DNA from: Priapulus caudatus
Lineage: Eukaryota > Priapulida > Priapulimorpha > Priapulimorphida > Priapulidae
NCBI RefSeq assembly: GCF_000485595.1
Contig: NW_014578973.1
Span: 1-26,145 of the forward strand
DNA: 26,145 bases
Reading direction: 5' to 3'
The notes below the pieces were generated by a model. It had not been told where the DNA came from. It ran no database searches and was given only the letters and a program-made list of their open reading frames with translations. Position numbers and translations under genes: made by a program. Below, in pieces: positions 21,216 to 26,145 of this stretch. Position 1 is the first letter of the stretch; every line of letters begins with the position of its first letter.

Positions 21216-21751
21216 GTCGTGTGTGTGTTGTGGTGGCGTGTGTAGTGTGTGTGTGTGTGTGGGGTGGTGTGCGGCGTGCGTGCTGCGTTTGCGGTGTGTG
21301 TGCGTGCGTGTTGTGCGTGTGTCGTGCGTGCGTGCTTTTTTGACACTTGCCCTTTTAGCATCTATCTGTTTTATGCCACTTCAAATCTAATTCTATCATC
21401 CTACCCATACCAAGCTTTCTCTAGCAGGCCTTTCGCTCTTGCAACCTTCCTCTACTGGCCAGTACTCCTTCAAACCGTTTTTCTAACCTTCTATTCTCTC
21501 GCGCACCTAAGCGCCCACTCCGCTAATCTCCTCCACGCTTCCCATCCACGCCACTACCTCCTCCGCCGCTCGTTCCTCATCCGAGCTACCTCCTCGCGCG
21601 CCGACCTCCAGCCGTCCCTACCTCGTCTCGCGCCGTTCCTCCTGTCCGCCTACTCCGTTGGCTCCGCGCCTTCCTCCACCCCCTACCTCCTCCGCGCCTC
21701 CCTCCACCCTCTACCTCCTCCGCGCCTCCCTCCACCCCCTACCTCCTCCAC
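19505..21751 (+). mobile_element. Composite satellite-bearing element, copy 2
   Basis: The direct-orientation partner of 13677-15669, with the same block order. TIR-element end (19511-19564); flank and AT-rich segment (19565-19860); GATACGG satellite (19860-20240); bridge with CATCATTGATGATGCCTTTG (20291); G-rich satellite (20345-20812); an extra ~250-bp block missing from copy 1 (20813-21060); TG tract (21158-21338); unique block (21340-21480); C-rich minisatellite to 21751. Divergence from copy 1 is mainly single-base insertions and deletions. No transposase or reverse transcriptase is visible. Confidence 0.8.
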
Positions 21752-21854
21752 CCTACGCACGCATGATGTATGCCGAGTCCCGCTCTACTAATTCGTATAC
21801 GAGCTGGTCATTAATTACCGAGAGCAGGAGTAGCGTCGATCGGTGTGTACATGT

Positions 21855-21883
21855 GGAAATACTGCTGCTGCTGCTGCTGCTGA

Positions 21884-21928
<45 letters not shown>

Positions 21929-21937
21929 AGCTGCTGT

Positions 21938-21972
<35 letters not shown>

Positions 21973-22099
21973 TTGTTGTTGTCGTTGCTGCTGTTGTTAT
22001 TGTCGTTGCTGCTGTTGTTGCTGCTGCTGTTGTTGTTGTTGTTGTTGTTGTTGTTGTCGTTGCTGCTGTTGTTATTCTTGTTGCTGCTGTTGTCATTGC

Positions 22100-22137
<38 letters not shown>

Positions 22138-22275
22138 CTGTTGTTGTTGTTACTGCTGCTACTGTTGTTGCTGCTGCTGCTGCTGCTGTTGTTGTTTTTG
22201 CTGCTGCTGCTACTACTGCTGCTGCTGTTATTGTTGTTGCTACAGCTTTTGTTGTTGATTCTGCTGTTGATGTTG
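21855..22275. repeat. CTG/TTG trinucleotide array (CAG/CAA on minus)
   Basis: Some 420 bp. A nearly pure CTG run (21861-21945) grades into mixed CTG/TTG with TTA, TCG and TTC interruptions. On the minus strand the CAG/CAA register would be polyglutamine, but TAA stops (from TTA) break it repeatedly. It starts about 390 bp beyond the stop codon of the minus-strand gene, so it could lie in that gene's 3' UTR. Confidence 0.93.
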
Positions 22276-22662
22276 CCGCCGCGTTGACAACAGCAGTATC
22301 GCTAATCTGCTTTGTTGAGAGCGCGAGCGCGCATGATTCGTGCATGCTAATTAATTCATATAGAGAACGGCAAGTTAAGGGTTTGTGAGAGGAAAGCTAG
22401 CATACGAAACGATGAATGTGTGACCCTCTCCATGTATCATGTAGTGGCTGTGTCATCATTTGAAGGGTTTACATTAGGATAATTCACACATATATATAGA
22501 CACACACACATATATATATAGACATATATATATATATGAGTGGCGTAACTATCAAAATATCATTGCGAGCCGCGATTAATTAAGCGTAACCGATAGGGGG
22601 AGCCATCGTCACACGTCGAGGGCTAGCCGCCAACGCAACAGAGTCGCAGGGCGCTCCTGCCG
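22276..22662 (-). other. Downstream flank or 3' UTR of the minus-strand gene
   Basis: Mixed sequence with CA/TA runs at 22485-22537. I find no canonical AATAAA on the minus strand between the stop codon and the CTG array, so the transcript end is unknown. Confidence 0.4.
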
Positions 22663-23508
22663 CTACACCATTGTCTCCTGGTCGGTCGATGTCAGCGGGG
22701 TCCACCTGTCGGCAGCGTCCGACGACAGTGACGCCACCTTGCCGCAGGAATGCGTACTACTGTCGCTGCCCGAGCTGTCGCACTTGCGCAGCGTCTCCTT
22801 GACGACGGCTCTCCCAGCCTCCGCATCCGCCGCCGCCGCCGCCGCCGCGTCATCCTCCTGCTGCTCGTAGTGACGGCCCAGCGACGCATGCTGCCGCGTC
22901 AGCGTCGACTTGTGCGTCGTCGTCGTCGTCGCCGCCGCCGCCGCCGTCACGTCGTCTAGCTGCGTGAGGACGCGGACGCGGGCGGGGGAGGAGGTGGTGT
23001 AGGGGGGAGGAGGGGGAGGGGGAGGGGGAGGGGGAGGATGAGGAAGCGGGCTGGTGGGGCGTCGCGTAGGAGCAGAGCGTGAGCGGCGAGCGCGGACTCT
23101 GGCTCGCCGACGACGTCTCGCTGCCGCTGCTGTCCGTGTGACACAGGCTAAACTTCATCGCCATCGGCGACACGGGCCGACGTCCGCCGCCGCCGCCGTC
23201 TTGTTTTTCTCCTCGGCCGTCTGCAGCAGCCGCTCCACGGGCGGGAAGGGTGCGCTGCGGGAGGGGTCGGCGGCGGCGGCGGCGGCGGCGGCGGGGGAGG
23301 AGGAGGCCAGGGAGGAGGCGGCGGCGGCGGGCGCGGCGGTGTCGTTCATGCGCAGGCGGCGCTCGTACAGCGGCGAGGTGAACTTGACGTCGCGCGGGTC
23401 GCTCGGCGCCGGGATGCGCGCGCAGTCCGGGTAGATCGAACACTTCTCGCTCTCGATGTTGTGTCGCTCGCGCGGCGTCGCCGTCGGCGTCGACAGCGAG
23501 GGCGGCTT

Positions 23509-23545
<37 letters not shown>

Positions 23546-24334
23546 AGCTGCCTCACCGGCACGACGACCGGCGGCGGAGGGGCGGCGGCCTTGGCGGCGG
23601 CGCTCTCTAGCGGCGGCGCTCGCTCGCTGAGTCGACGTGCGTCGTCGACGGTGAGCGTCGCCGCGTAGTCGCCCGTGATCGGGTCCGGCGCGCTAAACTT
23701 CCGCAGCAGCTCGTTAGGGGGCGCCAGCAGCGTCGCCGACGACAGGCTCAGCTTGACGAAGTCGGATTCTTCGCCGACGGGAGCCTCGCGTCGCGAGCCG
23801 AGAAACTGCTTCCGGTAGCTCATCGTCGTCTTGGGCAGGGCGCGTCCGCCGGACAACCTCTGCAGCAGGTGATGCTTCATGTAGGACGTCTTCGCCGGAT
23901 CGAGATCCCAGATGGTGCGCGCCTTGCCCTTGCTGCCGACGGCGCGCGCGCCCTCGCTCTCCGACAGAGACCTGTTGCGCTCCAGCTTCGCCTGCCGCAC
24001 AGCGAGCGCCATCTCCGTGCCCTCGCCGCTGTGGTAGGCGTCGCCCGGGTCCGAGCATTTGCGCATGCTCTTCAGGTTCTCCAGAGAGCTGTATGGGCTG
24101 AGTAGGTCCATGCGGGCCTGCGGCGGGGCGATGGGTCCGCAGCGGCTGAGGCGACGGTGCTCGTGCGTCACCGCCTTGCCGTCCTCCGTCCACAGCTGCA
24201 CACCCGGGATGAGCGACGTCGGCGAGGGACCCGGCTGGGGCGACTGGAAGCCGTACGGTCGGTCGCTGAGCGGCGACGGCTGCGGCGAGAGTCCGTCGTT
24301 ACTGCTGCCCGAATCCCACTCGCCCCCGTCGGAG
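22663..24334 (-). CDS. Terminal exon, unidentified Ser/Pro/Ala-rich protein with C-terminal PDZ ligand
   Basis: The exon opens after TTTCTCTTTTTAG (phase 2: one base completes a split codon) and ends at TAG (22663-22665). Its 1671 remaining bases equal 556 codons plus stop. Third positions are strongly G/C. Composition is Ser/Pro/Ala-rich, with poly-Ala and poly-Ser, so it is probably disordered and intracellular. Visible motifs, numbered from the first full codon: SPYSSLENL (79-87), RNRSLS (119-124) and RKFSAP (211-216; fits a 14-3-3 R-x-x-S-x-P site). Later come PPPY (22999-23010), DSSGSETSS and a second DSSGSDSS, and terminal E-T-M-V, a class I PDZ ligand. The frame shifts near 23183-23199 and returns near 22991-23037, both in simple repeats; the intervening segment has GC-rich third positions. 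I do not recognise the family. A scaffold or receptor cytoplasmic tail is inferred. Upstream exons were not found. Confidence 0.8.
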
Positions 24335-24352
24335 CTAAAAAGAGAAAAGATG
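24335..24352 (-). other. Splice acceptor of the terminal exon
   Basis: On the minus strand, CATCTTTTCTCTTTTTAG immediately precedes CTCCGACGG. A strong pyrimidine tract is followed by AG. The reading frame stays open beyond it for 55 codons, but composition changes sharply from GC-rich to AT-rich here, supporting the exon boundary. Confidence 0.8.
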
Positions 24353-25012
24353 GCAGGGTATTTATGTGTTCGTGTGGTATTACAGATGGAACTAACTTCC
24401 GATTGGCGACTGTACAAAGCTAAAAAAATTATCCCGTAAATCGACGGGGTTTCCAGCCATTTTAGGAAATTACATTGTTTTCGTGATGTAATTGGCAAAT
24501 TGGTAATTGGCGAGTTAATTGGGAATGTAAGATGGCCGGTGATCGTGCGGTTGTACGGGTCAATGTCAGGACAGGTGCTAATACAAGATGGTGGCGTTCA
24601 GTTAGTGTTCCTACGTGGATTTTACAGCGACGTGGTTGCAGTCACTGCAGGTGGGTGCGAACCGTAAACTTCAAACACTGATTTGAAGGTTAGCAGACCT
24701 GACAATAGCATGTGATTCGTGTCTAAAAGCGGACACTAGGTGTGCGTGTGCTGGAATATTGGCATCTTGACATCCCTTGTTATTTTTGCAGCACTAACTA
24801 GCTGGTGTAACTTCCCCAATGTTCTAATTTGCGCTCGAATTCTTAACGTAACACCCCCACGGCGCGCGTTTTTAACTCTAACTTGATAGTCCAGCAGTTA
24901 GCAACACACGTGCCACGCTAGAGGGCGTAACACGAGTCGTCACCATCACCGTCAAGGTCACTATTAAATTGACTACGTCACGAGTTTTCCATGGTGTATA
25001 TTTGTAAAAATT
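24353..25012. other. Probable intron, no repeat or gene seen
   Basis: AT-richer non-repetitive DNA upstream (minus sense) of the terminal exon. It contains AAGATGGCCGG (24529-24539) and AAGATGGTGGC (24585-24595), both YY1-like. A cluster of other short motifs lies at 24900-24985. No donor-acceptor pair enclosing an open frame was found. Confidence 0.5.
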
Positions 25013-25477
25013 TTGTTGCCATTTTTTACATTAAAAGTAAGTACTAACGTGACTAAATGTATCGTCAAATTCTTACCTGATAAGATTGTTTCTCAACTAG
25101 TTAAAAATCCAAAAAACCTGGACGGTTTGAAGGCTGACATTAAGTGCTTACTATGGACTATGTATGAGTCACGAGTCTATGTTTACATCAAACAATCTAG
25201 TAAAATAGGAAGTATAGTGCAGCAATTTAACCATAAAAGTGAACAGAATTACATACATTTTGTGAAAAAGGGGAAATATTTTTTTACTTTTACTAGTTAC
25301 GGTTACGTAATCACTTTAAACAACAGTCGGGGGAATGTAAGAAAAGGTTTCGTAAGACACGTCAGCTTAGAGAGTTTAGTAAGATTTACAGGTTTGCAGA
25401 TGAGTTTCATACCCACTGTAATGATAGTAAGAAACGCGCTCATTCGAACGCGAAAATTATACGTAATATTAAAATGA
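25013..25477 (+). CDS. Hypothetical open frame, no ATG start
   Basis: A 154-codon open frame from a TTG in roughly 65% AT DNA, where stops should come about every 15-20 codons. The translation has balanced composition (for example LLWTMYESRVYVYIKQ) with no low-complexity repeats, signal peptide or motif I recognise. A second frame (25297-25497, about 66 codons, stop TGA) overlaps its 3' part and also looks protein-like, so a frameshifted pseudogene or transposon fragment is possible. A GTAAGT word at 25037 could be a splice donor. It lies opposite the presumed intron of the minus-strand gene. I do not assign a function. Confidence 0.25.
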   Translation: MLPFFTLKVSTNVTKCIVKFLPDKIVSQLVKNPKNLDGLKADIKCLLWTMYESRVYVYIKQSSKIGSIVQQFNHKSEQNYIHFVKKGKYFFTFTSYGYVITLNNSRGNVRKGFVRHVSLESLVRFTGLQMSFIPTVMIVRNALIRTRKLYVILK

Positions 25478-25659
25478 CATCTACGATGACTTATTGATAT
25501 GTCTCACAGATTATGTCGTTCGAACACGACTCATATTATAATGTAATAGATTCGATAGTCATGACATGCAATAAATCATATTTTCGTGGAGGAGGATGAT
25601 ACATATGTGATATGTTATAGATTACACTCTGCTTTCACGCACATCACCAGGGTGATTAC

Positions 25660-25860
25660 GTGTTACGTATAAATCAAACATGGCGCCGGACTCAGGCGTC
25701 TGCTTGAGCAAACATGTCCGCCGGTAAACAGAGCTCGTGATTTACGAGAGCAGTCCGCTTAGCTATGCAAATATATTCGAAGTCTGCCACCGCGAGATTG
25801 CCTGTGTAGAGGATATACGTGGGCCTGTGCTTCCGGTAGCGCATGCGCAGTGCGTGCCGG
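25660..25860. promoter_or_regulatory. Promoter-like motif cluster
   Basis: Within 200 bp: GTATAAAT (25667-25674), ATGGCGCC in strong start context (25680), the octamer ATGCAAAT (25765-25772), an ETS-type CTTCCGGT (25830-25837) and a perfect NRF1 core GCGCATGCGC (25839-25848). ETS plus NRF1 is typical of CpG-type housekeeping promoters. Read on the minus strand, the cluster could be the promoter of the gene whose last exon is at 22663-24334. Read on the plus strand, it could drive a gene leaving the window. Confidence 0.35.
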
Positions 25861-26055
25861 TATCCGTATGCATTCGAGCTGATGTTTCGGTAAGATTAGA
25901 ACCACCAAAATCATTTTGTTCGAAATTATAATTATTGGAAAGACGACGCTTCGTCAGCGACGATCACAGGGGCGGTGGCTCCGTCGTACGGACGAGCCAG
26001 TTAATAGAGAAGCTAAAAAGATATGAGCTCAACAATCATGAACTGTGTACGATGT

Positions 26056-26085
26056 GCACATACATACACACACACGCACACACAC

Positions 26086-26145
<60 letters not shown>
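26056..26145. repeat. (CA)n microsatellite at window edge
   Basis: CA dinucleotides with two CG interruptions, running to the last base of the window. Confidence 0.97.

Noticed and set aside
21855-22275. Polyglutamine-coding exon on the minus strand
   Set aside because: The CAG/CAA register is interrupted repeatedly by TAA, and no start or splice context is seen.
22950-23180. An intron in place of the two frame changes in the terminal exon (pyrimidine run followed by ACGCAG near 22965)
   Set aside because: The segment that would be removed has strongly coding-like codon usage, and I find no good donor in the right place; paired indels fit better.
25071-25080. Minus-strand splice donor (CAG|GTAAGA) for an upstream exon of the minus-strand gene
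   Set aside because: The sequence immediately upstream on the minus strand has stops in all three frames close to the junction, so a coding exon there is not supported.

Overview
This is a eukaryotic, almost certainly invertebrate metazoan, genomic window. There are no prokaryotic operons. One exon follows a canonical polypyrimidine-AG splice acceptor, CpG is not depleted, and intergenic DNA is dominated by microsatellites, minisatellites and small inverted-repeat elements. I cannot name the species. A run of 501 Ns (13176-13676), two isolated Ns (15672, 16820) and stretches differing from sister copies mainly by single-base indels mark a draft assembly, so small frame changes should be treated cautiously.

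Layout. 1-3240: AT-rich DNA, a 26-bp hairpin-forming array, a TG-rich tract and a five-copy AT-linked minisatellite. 3240-8745: a 5.5 kb tetranucleotide satellite of alternating (CCAT)n and (CTAT)n blocks with a higher-order repeat of about 1.7-1.8 kb. 8746-13175: a 392-bp foldback element, 1.2 kb of polypurine, 0.5 kb of polypyrimidine, a 21-bp array and a (CCTG)n satellite. 13677-15669 and 19505-21751: two direct copies of a roughly 2 kb composite element. Each carries, in the same order, a terminal-inverted-repeat (TIR) element end, an 86-bp/10-bp satellite, a G-rich satellite, a TG tract, a unique segment and a 28-bp C-rich minisatellite. Between them lie a 24-bp CAA-rich array, a near-perfect palindromic element, trinucleotide runs and a CpG-rich segment with an RFX X-box-like motif. 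21855-22290: a long CTG/TTG array.

The one convincing protein-coding feature is a terminal exon on the minus strand (24334 down to 22663). It encodes the C-terminal ~556 residues of a Ser/Pro/Ala-rich, probably intracellular scaffold or receptor-tail protein. It ends in a class I PDZ ligand (E-T-M-V), has a PPPY motif and carries a twice-used DSSGS motif. I do not recognise the family. Its reading frame changes twice, in a compensating way, at a GCC run and a GGGGAG run. The remaining 1.8 kb upstream is AT-richer non-repeat DNA, presumably intron and flank. It holds an unexplained 154-codon open frame and a promoter-like cluster (ETS, NRF1).

The very long open frames across the tetranucleotide and trinucleotide satellites are artefacts of stop-free repeat units. 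The most system-like novelty is the repeated composite of several unrelated satellites inside one dispersed element.
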